From positions 2,692,501 through 2,756,500 of the forward strand of contig NZ_CP119967.1 of NCBI RefSeq assembly GCF_029543085.1: a stretch of 64,000 bases of DNA, given 5' to 3'. The translations under genes were made by a program, and so were the position numbers. The stretch's first letter is position 1. Each line of letters starts with the position of its first letter. The DNA comes from Pseudomonas sp. A34-9 (GTDB lineage Bacteria; Pseudomonadota; Gammaproteobacteria; Pseudomonadales; Pseudomonadaceae). This document shows positions 1 through 8,419 of the stretch, in pieces. Under the pieces are notes generated by a model. The model ran no database searches, was not told where the DNA came from, and worked only from the letters and a program-made list of their open reading frames with translations.

Positions 1-81
1 CTGACAGTAGACGGTGAAATACCCTTCAACTCTAATGCAATTGCAATGAATTCCATTAGGTATCTGAAGAGGATTTATAAA

Positions 82-432
82 ATGCTTAAGCAACTCATTA
101 TTAAAGAGGCAGTAGATGGCGTAATTAACCTCAGTACTCTAGGTGAAATCGCTACAGTGATTATTCCTCCTGTGCAAGAGCCGTGGGCAGGTCCAAATGA
201 CGATGCAGACGTATACATCGGAGAAAATAAAGAGTATTTGGGGGTTGTAAGACCTGTCCTGCCAGAGATTGGGGGTGAATTAAAAATCCCAAAAAGTATT
301 TTGTTGAAATATTCAGGCAACATCAAAATCCCGTTTCACTACTCCGTCTTTCCAGGTGGAGGCGGAAATGATTTCCCAGCGGAGGTTGCCTTTTACAGTA
401 TTGTTCTTGCCGTAAATACCCGCCGTAAGTAG
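82..432 (+). CDS. Hypothetical protein, 116 aa
   Basis: I do not recognise this protein. The start is chosen at 82 because AAGAGGA lies 8 bases upstream at 67-73; an in-frame ATG at 46 exists and the frame is open back to base 1, so it could instead be the tail of a longer gene cut by the window edge. The protein is beta-rich in appearance, with a PPVQEPW segment near the start, acidic stretches and a glycine run (FPGGGGN) near the end; it has no signal peptide or membrane segment. A hairpin at 450-480 follows. Base composition is more AT-rich than the genes downstream, which may mean recent transfer. Confidence 0.6.
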   Translation: MLKQLIIKEAVDGVINLSTLGEIATVIIPPVQEPWAGPNDDADVYIGENKEYLGVVRPVLPEIGGELKIPKSILLKYSGNIKIPFHYSVFPGGGGNDFPAEVAFYSIVLAVNTRRK

Positions 433-449
433 TTGAGCTCAGATAGGGC

Positions 450-480
450 AGCCCGTTCTGATTATCAGGCGGGCTCTGTT
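450..480 (+). terminator. Probable rho-independent terminator
   Basis: The stem AGCCCG (450-455) pairs with CGGGCT (470-475) and is followed by a T-containing tract, including a run of six T after base 486. It lies 17 bases after the stop of the first ORF. Confidence 0.5.
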
Positions 481-613
481 TGCAACTTTTTTCGATATCC
501 TGGGTTTCGTCGAATTGTTTGTCTAGACCCTCCCAAATCTTAAACAAGACCAGCTGATAAAAGGGGCGATTTAGCATATTGTTACCCAGAATAAATCCCC
601 TTAGTAAAAAGCC

Positions 614-2053
614 ATGAGCCAGCAGGTCCACACGGAATTATCTATATCTTTGCGATTTGCAGACATCCTGATTATCGGCGCAGGTCTCAGCGGCACGATG
701 CTGGCGGTGCAATTGTTGCGTCTGCCTGGCCGACGCAAGATTCTGATCATTGAGCCGCGTGCTGAGTTGGGAAGGGGCGAGGCGTACAGCGCGGTCGAGT
801 TGGGGCACACGCTCAACGGCAACGCGGCGCGAATGAGCGTCGATCCGGATAATCCTGATGATCTGACGCAATGGCTCACCGAGCACATTGCCGGTGGTGG
901 CTGGCCTGAATCGGCCGAGCAGAATGTACCGGTCAGCGAGCTGTTTCCACCGCGCGGATTGTTTGGTGTTTATGTACAGCAGCGTCTGGCTGAAGCGCGC
1001 ATTGTCGGAATGCAGAATGGCTCGAGTGCGGAGCACATCCGCGCGGAGGTCGTCGATCTGCAAGTCGATACCGATTCGGTGCAGCTCACGCTGAGCGATG
1101 GGCAGTTATTGCAAGGAGCCTGCGCGGTGCTGGCGACCGGTATGTTCCCCGCTGCACGAACTCCGCAGAAAGCTTCCAGTGGCCTCAACGCTGCCGCCCT
1201 CGATCCCTGGGATGTCGCGGCCATGCGCCAGCTCGATCCGCAATCCACCGTGATGATCATCGGCTCCGGCCTGACCATGGTCGATGCCGTGGTATCGCTG
1301 GAGCAAGCCGGGCATCGCGGGCCGATTGAAGTGTTTTCGCGGCATGGCCTGTTGCCCCATGTGCGCCGCCAACCGCCGTCCTGGGTGGACTTTCTTGGCA
1401 ACGATCACAGCCTGCGCTCGCCGCGCCAGTTATTGCGCGAATTGCGCCGGCAATGCCAGACAGCCATCGCCCAAGGCATCGATTGGCAGGCGCCACTGGA
1501 TACGGTCCGGGTGCACATCGGCCGATTGTGGAGTCAGGCAACTGACCTGCAGCGTCGACAATTCGTACGGCATGTGCGGCCGTGGTGGGAGAGCCATCAT
1601 CATCGTTCGCCGCCGTTGAGTGCGGCACTGGTTGAACGGTTGCAGGCGCAAGGGCGATTGCGCATTCAGGCCGCGTCGTTCAAAGGGCTTGAGCCGAGTC
1701 CCGAAGGTGGTGTCAGCATTCGTATTCGGCGGCGTGGCGAGTCTGCGACTTGCGTGGTGCATGGCGCCGCGCTGATCAACTCCAGTGGCATCGAGTACGA
1801 CTGGCGCCGAGTGGCGCGACCATTACCGCAACAGTTGTTGGCACGGGGACTGGTGCGACCGGGACCGTTGGCGTTGGGGATTGCGGCTGCGGGTGATGGC
1901 GCAGTTCTAGACAAACACGGGCAGGTTGCGAATCCATTGTTTGCTATGGGGCCACCGTTGCGCGGGATGTGGTGGGAGAGTACGGCGGTGACGGATGTGG
2001 CGTTGCAGGCCAAGGCGCTGGCTGCGCGGTTGGTGGGAACGTCGGAAAATTGA
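614..2053 (+). CDS. FAD/NAD(P)-binding protein (NAD_binding_9 type)
   Basis: A 479-residue flavoprotein-like protein. Residues 17-30 (DILIIGAGLSGTM) form an N-terminal Rossmann dinucleotide fold (GxGxxG) and a second one occurs near residue 213 (MIIGSGLTMVDAV), the usual layout of FAD plus NAD(P) oxidoreductases of the PF13454 family. A conserved-looking ATGMF segment lies between them. The substrate is not known for the family and cannot be inferred from the neighbours, because the next gene is on the other strand and the previous one is unrelated. No strong Shine-Dalgarno sequence precedes the ATG, so the start is only moderately certain. No signal peptide or membrane segment, so a cytoplasmic enzyme is expected. 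Confidence 0.85.
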   Translation: MSQQVHTELSISLRFADILIIGAGLSGTMLAVQLLRLPGRRKILIIEPRAELGRGEAYSAVELGHTLNGNAARMSVDPDNPDDLTQWLTEHIAGGGWPESAEQNVPVSELFPPRGLFGVYVQQRLAEARIVGMQNGSSAEHIRAEVVDLQVDTDSVQLTLSDGQLLQGACAVLATGMFPAARTPQKASSGLNAAALDPWDVAAMRQLDPQSTVMIIGSGLTMVDAVVSLEQAGHRGPIEVFSRHGLLPHVRRQPPSWVDFLGNDHSLRSPRQLLRELRRQCQTAIAQGIDWQAPLDTVRVHIGRLWSQATDLQRRQFVRHVRPWWESHHHRSPPLSAALVERLQAQGRLRIQAASFKGLEPSPEGGVSIRIRRRGESATCVVHGAALINSSGIEYDWRRVARPLPQQLLARGLVRPGPLALGIAAAGDGAVLDKHGQVANPLFAMGPPLRGMWWESTAVTDVALQAKALAARLVGTSEN

Positions 2054-2070
2054 GGTGCTCTTTCGGGCCT

Positions 2071-2228
2071 CTTCGCGAGCAAGCTTGCTCCCACAGGGGG
2101 ACTCTGGTTGTAAACACCCTTTGTGCCACACCACAGAACCTGTAGGAGTGAGCCTGCTCGCGATAGCGTTGGTTCAGTCGATATAAAAGGTGACTGATCT
2201 ACCGCTATCGCGAGCAGCTCGCTCCTGC
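2071..2228. repeat. REP/BIME-type intergenic repeats
   Basis: One REP unit lies at 2071-2100 (CGCGAGCAAGCTTGCTCCCACAG type). An inverted pair follows, with arms near 2144-2168 (GGAGTGAGCCTGCTCGCGATAGCG) and 2202-2227. These fill the gap between two convergent genes. Confidence 0.8.
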
Positions 2229-2253
2229 ATTTGTAGCGTGGTAAGCGAAAGAG

Positions 2254-3627
2254 TTAAGCCACCACTCGATAACACGGCACATACGCCGCGCCACCCGGTA
2301 GCTTCATCCGGTGTTGGGCGACGAAGGCTTTGAGCAGCGCATCGAGCGGTTGCATGATCGCCGCATCACCACGGATCTGGTACGGCCCGTGTTCTTCGAT
2401 CAGGCGAATGCCCTTGTCCTTGACGTTGCCGGCGACGATCCCGGAAAACGCCCGGCGCAGGTTGGCCGCCAGTTCGTGGGGTGGCTGGTCGCGGTGCAGT
2501 TTCAGATTGGCCATGTTCTCGTGGGTCGGATCGAACGGGCGCTGGAAGCCTTCGTCGATCTTCAGCAGCCAGTTGAAATGAAACGCATCGTTGCGCTCGC
2601 GGCGGAACTGCTTCACCGCTTTCAAGCCCTGGGTCATCTGCCGTGCGACTTCAGCCGGGTCGTCGATGATGATTTCGTAATGCTGTTTGGCCGCTTCGCC
2701 GAGGGTGGCGATGACGAACGCGTCGAGCTGTTCCAGATACGGTGCGGCATGTTTCGGCCCGGTCAGGATTACCGGGAACGGCAGGCCGGCGTTGTCCGGA
2801 TGCATCAGGATGCCGAGCAGATAGAGGAACTCTTCGGCAGTACCGGCGCCGCCCGGGAAGATGATGATGCCGTGGCCAACCCGCACGAACGCTTCCAGAC
2901 GTTTTTCGATGTCCGGCAGAATCACCAGTTCGTTGACGATCGGGTTCGGCGCTTCGGCGGCGATGATGCCCGGCTCGGTCAAACCAAGATAACGACCACC
3001 GTGAATACGCTGTTTGGCGTGGGCGATGGTCGCGCCCTTCATCGGGCCTTTCATCACGCCGGGGCCGCAACCGGTGCAGATGTCGAGGCTGCGCAGGCCA
3101 AGTTCGTGGCCGACTTTCTTGGTGTATTTGTATTCTTCGGTGTTGATCGAGTGGCCGCCCCAGCACACGACGATTTTCGGCTCGACGCCCGGGCGCAGGG
3201 TGCGCGCGTTGCGCAGCAGGTGGAAAACGTAGTCGCTGATGCCTTGCGAGGTGCTCAGGTCGATGCGTTGGCTGTCGAGTTCATTTTCGGTGTAGACGAT
3301 GTCGCGCAGGGCGCTGAACAGCATTTCGCGGGTGCTGGCGATCATTTCGCCGTCGACGAAGGCATCGGCCGGAGCGTTCAGCAGCTCCAGGCGTACGCCG
3401 CGATCCTGTTGGTGAATGCGGATTTCGAAGTCTTTGTAGGCTTCGAGGATGGTCTTGGCGTTATCGACATGGGCGCCGGTATTGAGGATGGCCAGGGCGC
3501 ACTGGCGGAAGAGGGTGTAGGTACTGCCGGATCCGGCTTCGCTCAGTTGCTGAACTTCACGTTGAGAAAGGGTTTCCAGGCTGCCTTTCGGGCTGACCGA
3601 GGCATTGATTACGTGTCGTTGGGTCAT
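2254..3627 (-). CDS. ppnN: Nucleotide 5'-monophosphate nucleosidase PpnN (YgdH)
   Basis: A 457-residue protein, close to the 454 residues of E. coli PpnN, which hydrolyses purine and pyrimidine nucleoside monophosphates to base plus ribose 5-phosphate and is regulated by (p)ppGpp. It shows the three-part layout of the family: an N-terminal DUF4478 domain, a central lysine-decarboxylase-like LOG domain with the signature PGGAGTAEE preceding a FLYLLGIL helix, and a C-terminal DUF3412 domain. The central CWGGHSI and CTGCGPGVM segments also fit the LOG fold. It is cytosolic and monocistronic here, with converging repeats downstream. A long ORF on the opposite strand is a coding shadow. Confidence 0.95.
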   Translation of the reverse strand: MTQRHVINASVSPKGSLETLSQREVQQLSEAGSGSTYTLFRQCALAILNTGAHVDNAKTILEAYKDFEIRIHQQDRGVRLELLNAPADAFVDGEMIASTREMLFSALRDIVYTENELDSQRIDLSTSQGISDYVFHLLRNARTLRPGVEPKIVVCWGGHSINTEEYKYTKKVGHELGLRSLDICTGCGPGVMKGPMKGATIAHAKQRIHGGRYLGLTEPGIIAAEAPNPIVNELVILPDIEKRLEAFVRVGHGIIIFPGGAGTAEEFLYLLGILMHPDNAGLPFPVILTGPKHAAPYLEQLDAFVIATLGEAAKQHYEIIIDDPAEVARQMTQGLKAVKQFRRERNDAFHFNWLLKIDEGFQRPFDPTHENMANLKLHRDQPPHELAANLRRAFSGIVAGNVKDKGIRLIEEHGPYQIRGDAAIMQPLDALLKAFVAQHRMKLPGGAAYVPCYRVVA

Positions 3628-3848
3628 GCAATGATCCTTAAAACGATGTCATCCCAAAACCAGGCGAATGGCATCCGAATAGTGTGTATCCATGAATGAA
3701 GATGGCACGATCTGCGCTATACCGCCATGTCCCCGTTGGACGCTGAAAAGATGAAAAGGAGCCCCAGCATAGCTAAATCCGCAGCAGAGGCGATAATGCG
3801 CCGGCCGGTTTTTTCAGTTACCCCTTTTGTCGCTCAAGGAAGTCATTT

Positions 3849-4379
3849 GTGATGTTCGAGATTCAGCCGATGGACGCCGCCACCTTTCGCCAGCAGACCC
3901 GGCGCAGCACGATCATCATCGCTGTGCTGTTCCTGGTGCTGGCGATGTTGTTTTCCAGCGTGGCGGTGGCGCTGTTCGGCGAGCCCGGTGGCGATAACCT
4001 GCGCTTCAATGTCGGCGGGGTGTTTGTGGCGTTTCTGCTGACTGCAGCGTTACTGCGCGGGCGCTTCTGGAATCAGAGCTGGATGGCGCCAGCCGTGTAC
4101 AGCTGGCGACTCAAGCGCAACCTGATGAGCATCACCAATGTGATGCATCAGGTGACCGCTGCGGTGGAGCAGAACGATCCGCTGGCGATGAAGGTTCTGC
4201 GTTTCTACCATTTGGGTTTGACGCAAATGCACGAACTGGACGGTAACTCCAGCGATCACGGGCAACTGTGGCGGGAAGTTGAGGCGCATAAGGAGCGGAT
4301 GCAGGCGCTGGGGCTTGATACCGAGCAAACGCGCCTGGATCCGGCCTGGCTGGAAGGCTTGAAACCGGCGTCGCGCTAA
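3849..4379 (+). CDS. DUF3087 family membrane protein
   Basis: A 176-residue protein matching DUF3087. Two membrane segments are visible near residues 20-42 (IIIAVLFLVLAMLF region) and 52-68, followed by a cytoplasmic helical domain with the conserved-looking sequence MKVLRFYHLGLTQMHELDGN. Translation can begin at GTG 3849 or ATG 3852; AAGGAAG at 3836-3842 serves either. The function of the family is unknown. Its stop codon overlaps that of the convergent DUF2784 gene by a few bases, so the two 3' ends share no room for a separate terminator. Confidence 0.85.
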   Translation: MMFEIQPMDAATFRQQTRRSTIIIAVLFLVLAMLFSSVAVALFGEPGGDNLRFNVGGVFVAFLLTAALLRGRFWNQSWMAPAVYSWRLKRNLMSITNVMHQVTAAVEQNDPLAMKVLRFYHLGLTQMHELDGNSSDHGQLWREVEAHKERMQALGLDTEQTRLDPAWLEGLKPASR

Positions 4380-4762
4380 AACGGAATGCGCCTGGCCCGG
4401 CGAAGTTTCCACGAACGGATCAAGCGCCCATACACCAGCAGGTTGACCGACAGCACCACACTGCCCAGCGCCAGTTGAATCTGCGGCGTGAGCCCGGCGG
4501 GGTAGATGATCGGCCAGATGTAGTGCTCGATGAAACCGCCGGCGTATTCCGATTGCCCGGCGGCGTGGCGCATGAGGTTTTCCCAGTAGGTCAGCGGGCA
4601 GGTCAGGTGCAACATCTCGACGGCGAAGCCCCATGCGGCGGCCGGCAAGTGCAACCACATCAGCCGGGGCCACTTGAGCACCAGCAGCCCGCCGAACAGC
4701 ACGAAGAGAATGAACAGCAAATGAAACAGCACCAGCCCGTCGGCTGCGATTCGGTACAGCAT
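4376..4762 (-). CDS. DUF2784 domain-containing membrane protein
   Basis: A 128-residue integral membrane protein of the DUF2784 family. It begins with LVLFHLLFILFVLFGGLLVLKW, followed by a WLHLPAAAWGFAVEML segment; the conserved LTCPLTYWEN motif and the FIEHYIWPIIYP segment are typical of the family. About four membrane helices are predicted by eye. No function is known. It is transcribed towards the DUF3087 gene and overlaps its stop codon. The start ATG at 4762 is preceded on the minus strand by GGGAGACG, a reasonable ribosome binding site. Confidence 0.88.
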   Translation of the reverse strand: MLYRIAADGLVLFHLLFILFVLFGGLLVLKWPRLMWLHLPAAAWGFAVEMLHLTCPLTYWENLMRHAAGQSEYAGGFIEHYIWPIIYPAGLTPQIQLALGSVVLSVNLLVYGRLIRSWKLRRARRIPF

Positions 4763-4947
4763 GTCGTCTCCCTGACGCGATTGTGAATGGCGCTATGTTA
4801 CGCCGGTCAGTGAGGCAAAGCTCAGTGCGAAAATTTGCCAATCGGTGCGCATCCGGCCGATTTCCCACAAGTGCGCAAGATTGTTCAAGCCAGAGAAGCG
4901 AAATGGCTGGCACAGTCTGCGACCGTTTTCCTGGTTGAAGAACGTTT

Positions 4948-5646
4948 ATGTCTGACTCACTTATGCCGCGCAGTGCGTTCCTTCGCGGCGCTGCGGCGAT
5001 CATGCCGTTGTCTCTGGCCACCGCGCCGTGGGGGCTGTTGGCCGGTTCAATGGCGATCGAAGCCAACCTTACGCCGCTGCAAGGCCAAGGCTTGTCGAGC
5101 ATCGTGTTTGCCGGCGCTGCGCAACTGGTGGCGATCGGTATGCTCAAGGGCGGGGCGGGGATTTTCTCTATTCTGCTGACCACGCTGCTGCTGACGTCGC
5201 AGCACTTGCTATACGGCATGAGTATGCGTTCGGTGATTTCGCCGTTGCCGGGTCGCTGGCGCATAGGTCTGGGTTTTTTGCTCACCGATGAGTTGTTTGC
5301 GCTGACCAGTCAGCATGATCGTCAACAATTCAATCGCTGGTATGCGCTCGGCGTCGGCCTGACGTTCTACATCGCGTGGAATCTGTTCACCCTGGCCGGC
5401 ATTGTCCTCGGTAGCAGCATTCCGGGGCTTGAGCACCTGGGACTGGATTTTTCGATTGCCGCCACGTTTATCGCATTGATCACGCCGGTGGTGCGTAACG
5501 TGCCGACGGTGGTGTGTGTGGCGGTGTCGCTGTTTTGTTCGGTGCTGTTCAGTTACTGGCAATGGGGCTCGGCCCTGGTGTTGTCCGGGCTGGCCGGAAT
5601 GAGCGCAGGGTTTATCTGCAACAAGCTGTATCGGGAGCGTACATGA
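4948..5646 (+). CDS. azlC: AzlC family branched-chain amino acid exporter, large subunit
   Basis: A 232-residue inner-membrane protein of the AzlC/YgaZ family. With the small subunit AzlD it forms an exporter of branched-chain amino acids and analogues. Family-like features are the early PLSLATAPWGLLAG helix, the FAGAAQLVAIGMLKGG helix, the SQHLLYGMSMR loop and the FLLTDELFAL segment. Five to six membrane helices can be seen. The stop codon overlaps the start of the next gene (ATGA at 5643-5646), showing translational coupling with azlD. No dedicated regulator is adjacent. Confidence 0.92.
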   Translation: MSDSLMPRSAFLRGAAAIMPLSLATAPWGLLAGSMAIEANLTPLQGQGLSSIVFAGAAQLVAIGMLKGGAGIFSILLTTLLLTSQHLLYGMSMRSVISPLPGRWRIGLGFLLTDELFALTSQHDRQQFNRWYALGVGLTFYIAWNLFTLAGIVLGSSIPGLEHLGLDFSIAATFIALITPVVRNVPTVVCVAVSLFCSVLFSYWQWGSALVLSGLAGMSAGFICNKLYRERT

Positions 5647-5957
5647 TGGTTTGGGCGGTGATTTTCGGCATGGGGATTCTGGTGTTTCTCAATCGCTACG
5701 TGTTTCTCGAACCGCGTTTACCGGTGCGTCTGAGCAGTAATGCGCGACAGTTTCTCGGGTTTGCGGTACCGGGGATGTTGACCGCTATCTGTGGGCCGAT
5801 TGTCTTCATGCCCGACAAACAGCTGAATCTGCAGTGGGATAATCCGTATTTGCTTAGTTCGCTGGTGGCGATCGCACTGGTGATATATACGCGCAGTACT
5901 TTGCTCAGCATGCTGTTGAGCATGGCGTTCTTCTTTTTGCTGCGCTGGTGGTTGTAA
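5643..5957 (+). CDS. azlD: AzlD family branched-chain amino acid exporter, small subunit
   Basis: A 104-residue hydrophobic protein, the usual size for AzlD/YgaH. The start is the ATG at 5643 overlapping the azlC stop; the frame is open further upstream, but that part lies inside azlC and is not coding. The motif LNRYVFLEPRLP followed by FLGFAVPGMLTAICGP is typical of the family, and about four membrane helices are visible, ending in LLSMAFFFLLRWWL. It is expected to form the small subunit of the export complex. Confidence 0.92.
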   Translation: MMVWAVIFGMGILVFLNRYVFLEPRLPVRLSSNARQFLGFAVPGMLTAICGPIVFMPDKQLNLQWDNPYLLSSLVAIALVIYTRSTLLSMLLSMAFFFLLRWWL

Positions 5958-6010
5958 GTTGTCTGTTCTACGCTTCAGGGATGGAGGTTTACTGATAACG
6001 GGAGGTGCGC

Positions 6011-6157
6011 ATGGCGACTGAGCAGAAGCATCCGCAGGCGGATGAGCAAGAGACTGATGAGCCGAGCGAAGAGGAAATAGAGCGGGAGAAGCATAAGGAA
6101 CAAACCTGGAAGCACGATGACAGCCGAGAGCTTTCAGACCCTGACCGCAAATTTTGA
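6011..6157 (+). CDS. Small charged hypothetical protein, 48 aa
   Basis: A short ORF with a strong GGGAGGTG ribosome binding site just upstream (5999-6006) and a clear terminator just after it (6169-6198), which is why I accept it as a gene. The product is very rich in Glu, Lys, Asp and Gln (EEEIEREKHKEQ), with no hydrophobic segment, so a soluble, possibly disordered protein. I recognise no family. Confidence 0.6.
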   Translation: MATEQKHPQADEQETDEPSEEEIEREKHKEQTWKHDDSRELSDPDRKF

Positions 6158-6168
6158 GTGATTTGTAC

Positions 6169-6198
6169 GAAAAAGCCCCGCATGTGCGGGGCTTTTTT
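6169..6198 (+). terminator. Rho-independent terminator
   Basis: A near-perfect stem, AAAAGCCCCGCA at 6171-6182 pairing with TGCGGGGCTTTT at 6185-6196, with a T run at the end. It closes the small ORF at 6011-6157; the A run on the left arm could also let it work for the opposite-strand gene ending at 6204. Confidence 0.9.
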
Positions 6199-6203
6199 GT
6201 GGT

Positions 6204-6491
6204 TCAGAGATCGTCCAGCTGCGTGAAGTCGGGGTGTGAGGCCCGGTATCCCAATGTTCGGTCGATCCACGCGTTCAGCTCGTTGACCATCACCGGTGGG
6301 TGGCCGGGATACGCTTCGAGGGTGGTGCGCAGGGTGCGTTCGATATCGGGAACGGTACGCAGGTTCCGAGTCTTGATGTAGTGGCCGATAAAACAGTCGA
6401 GTTCAAAGCGTTCTGTCATCGACAGATAAATACACTCCAGGCCGCTGACCTGTTTGATTGCAAAATCGTCGCGCAACTTATTTCTCTGCAA
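6204..6491 (-). CDS. Hypothetical protein, up to 95 aa
   Basis: I do not recognise this protein. The longest reading starts with TTG at 6491; an ATG at 6419 would give a 71-residue version beginning MTERFELDCF. Neither has a good ribosome binding site, so the start is uncertain. The sequence includes FIGHYIKTRNLRTVPDIERTL and a WIDRTLGY segment and looks like a small helical cytosolic protein. It ends 6 bases from the shared terminator. Confidence 0.55.
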   Translation of the reverse strand: MQRNKLRDDFAIKQVSGLECIYLSMTERFELDCFIGHYIKTRNLRTVPDIERTLRTTLEAYPGHPPVMVNELNAWIDRTLGYRASHPDFTQLDDL

Positions 6492-6806
6492 GGCTTGTAG
6501 ACGTTGTAGGGGATTCCTGGTTTGTTGACTCTTTGGTCAACTGGTATACCAATCGGCAATGCGGCGCGCATGCTATCCGTAGTGCATCTAAATGTATGTA
6601 TGACGGTTGAAATGTCAGACAGGCGGTTAGTTCATTCGAACGTGTGTTTTATTGGCAGCGTTTCAAGGATGAAACAGACGTTGTAACGATCATGCGCCAC
6701 CCCTAGGAGCTGCCGAAGGCTGAGATCTGTTGTGAAAAAGCAAAGTCAACAGATCGCAGCCTTCGGCAGCTCCTACAGTGGATAAACGCGTCAGGGCGGT
6801 AAATGT
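6492..6806. other. Non-coding gap with operator-like palindromes
   Basis: No gene is supported here. The left half holds two adjacent inverted repeats, TTGAC-N6-GTCAA at 6525-6540 and the perfect palindrome TGGTATACCA at 6542-6551, the latter resembling operators of GntR-family (FCD class) regulators. The right half holds a long REP-like inverted repeat listed separately. Confidence 0.5.
6704..6776. repeat. Inverted REP-like pair (GGAGCTGCCGAAGGCTG family)
   Basis: TAGGAGCTGCCGAAGGCTG at 6704-6722 is mirrored by CAGCCTTCGGCAGCTCCTA at 6758-6776. The same unit recurs once at about 36296-36320, and this is a frequent Pseudomonas intergenic repeat. Confidence 0.85.
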
Positions 6807-7487
6807 TTAACTCTGCTCGATAATCAAACTGCTCCCCTGATTGCGCACGTTACCGACGGCTTTGCCGACTTTGTGCCATTCGAACACTTCACTGCCTTCA
6901 CTTTCGAACAGCAACATTTGCTCGGCGCGTTCAACCGGCGTCGCCGGATCGAGCCACTCGCGCACCCGATCTGCGCGGAACACCAGCGGTCGGCGATCAT
7001 GGATGTCGAGCAGGCCGCCGACGGCATCGGCGGTGATGATCACGAAGCCGTCGTCGTCCCGGGCCGGCGTTTCGGCTGTCGGAAATTGACCGATGGCCGC
7101 ACAGAAAATTGCTCCGTGGTCCGCGCGACGGATCAGCCACGGTTGTCGGCTTTTTTCTTCGCTATCGACCCATTCAAACCAGTTGTCGATGGGCACAATC
7201 AAACGTTGTCGCCAGATCGCCCGGAAGAACGGGCCATGGGCGACTTTCTCGACCCGGGCATTGATCGGTGGTGGGCGATCCTTGGCCCAATGCGGGCGCC
7301 AGCCCCAGCGCAAATTGTCGGCATGCAGGTGCTGACCTTGTTGACGAAGGACGGCCAGCGCGGTGGTCGGCGCCGCGTTGTAGCGATCGAGTGGCGCGTC
7401 GCCGACGTGATTGATCAACGCGTCGGGAATGCTCAGCACCGCGACGAAGTCATGAATGCCACGGTACTGCGAGAGTCTTCCGCACAT
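6807..7487 (-). CDS. SOS response-associated peptidase (SRAP, YedK/HMCES family)
   Basis: A 226-residue SRAP-domain protein, the usual size for E. coli YedK. These proteins form a covalent DNA-protein crosslink with abasic sites in single-stranded DNA through Cys2, protecting stalled forks. The protein begins MCGR, giving Cys2 after methionine removal. The other active-site positions are visible: the Asn of INARVEK, the Glu of WFEW and the His of DIHDRRP. It lies 29 bases after the sulfonate-type permease gene in the same direction and could be read with it, though a functional link is not expected. Confidence 0.95.
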   Translation of the reverse strand: MCGRLSQYRGIHDFVAVLSIPDALINHVGDAPLDRYNAAPTTALAVLRQQGQHLHADNLRWGWRPHWAKDRPPPINARVEKVAHGPFFRAIWRQRLIVPIDNWFEWVDSEEKSRQPWLIRRADHGAIFCAAIGQFPTAETPARDDDGFVIITADAVGGLLDIHDRRPLVFRADRVREWLDPATPVERAEQMLLFESEGSEVFEWHKVGKAVGNVRNQGSSLIIEQS

Positions 7488-7516
7488 GGCCTGAATCTCC
7501 GGTTGGAGATTTCAGC

Positions 7517-8359
7517 TTAGTCGTTGGCGTCCTGGCCGGTGAACGTGTCACGCCAGCCCAGCCAGCGGCGTTCGAGCATGGCCAGCAAGCCATCGCTGAA
7601 TTTACCGAGTAAGGCGAGCACGATGATCGCGGCCAGTACGATGTCCGGCCGCGAGGTTTCCCGGCCGTCACTGAGCAGATAGCCCAGGCCCTTGGTGGCC
7701 GCGATCAACTCCGCCGCCACGAGAAACATCCACGCCAGGCTCATGCCGCTGCGCAACCCGGTGAACAGGCCGGGCAGGGCGGCCGGCAGCAAAATTCGTC
7801 GCACCAGTTGCAAGCGGCTGAAGCCATAGATGCGGCCGACTTCCACCAGTTTGCGGTCAATGTCGCGAATCGCCGCGACCACGTTGACGTACACCGGAAA
7901 GAACGCACCGATAGCGATCAAGACAATTTTCGACGTCTCGTCGATGCCCAGCCACAACAGCAGCAGCGGCACCCAGGCCAGGCTCGGAATGGAACGCAGC
8001 GCTGCAAAAGTCGGCTCCAGATAGGCCTCGGCTTCGCGGCTCAAACCGACCCAGGCAGCAAACACCAGGGCGAGACTGGCGCCAATGGCAAAACCCAGCA
8101 ACACGCGAATCAGGCTGGCGCCGATGTGTTTCCACAGTGCGCCTTCGGCAAGGTCGGTGAGGGTCAGGGCGATTTCGCTCGGCGCCGGCATCTGGTAGGA
8201 CGGCAGCCAACCGATGCGTACGATAATTTCCAGTGCGATGATGATCAGCAGCGGCACGGCCAAGCCTTTGAAACGGCGCTGCCACGCCGGACTGAAACCC
8301 GCCGGGCGCTGACGCGACACGGCAAGTGGCGCGGGCAAGTCATTGCTGTGAGTGGTCAT
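7517..8359 (-). CDS. ABC transporter permease, sulfonate/taurine type (SsuC-like)
   Basis: A 280-residue inner-membrane permease of the SsuC/TauC/NrtB class. About six helices are visible, with the EAA-type loop (EVGRIYGFSRLQLVRRILLPAALPGLFTGL) that contacts the ATPase. It is the second gene of an operon with the binding protein at 8420-9400. No ATP-binding subunit is present in the operon or nearby, so it must share one encoded elsewhere or the system is incomplete. A GGAG ribosome binding site precedes the ATG, just after a strong intercistronic hairpin. Confidence 0.92.
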   Translation of the reverse strand: MTTHSNDLPAPLAVSRQRPAGFSPAWQRRFKGLAVPLLIIIALEIIVRIGWLPSYQMPAPSEIALTLTDLAEGALWKHIGASLIRVLLGFAIGASLALVFAAWVGLSREAEAYLEPTFAALRSIPSLAWVPLLLLWLGIDETSKIVLIAIGAFFPVYVNVVAAIRDIDRKLVEVGRIYGFSRLQLVRRILLPAALPGLFTGLRSGMSLAWMFLVAAELIAATKGLGYLLSDGRETSRPDIVLAAIIVLALLGKFSDGLLAMLERRWLGWRDTFTGQDAND

Positions 8360-8371
8360 GGTTCAGCTCCG

Positions 8372-8410
8372 CTCACGACCCATCCGCGACAGGTGCGGAT
8401 GTGTCGTGAG
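8372..8410 (-). other. Strong intercistronic hairpin
   Basis: CTCACGAC (8372-8379) and CATCCGC (8381-8387) pair with GCGGATG (8395-8401) and GTCGTGAG (8403-8410), giving a stem of about 15 pairs with one opposed mismatch and a 7-base loop. No T run follows it on the minus strand, so it looks like an mRNA-stabilising or polarity element between the binding-protein and permease genes rather than a terminator. Confidence 0.75.
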
Positions 8411-8419
8411 ACTGATCGG

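Noticed and set aside
2311..3699. 462-codon open frame opposite ppnN
   Set aside because: It is the antisense of a well-matched PpnN protein, with no ribosome site and no recognisable fold; high-GC codon bias keeps such frames open.
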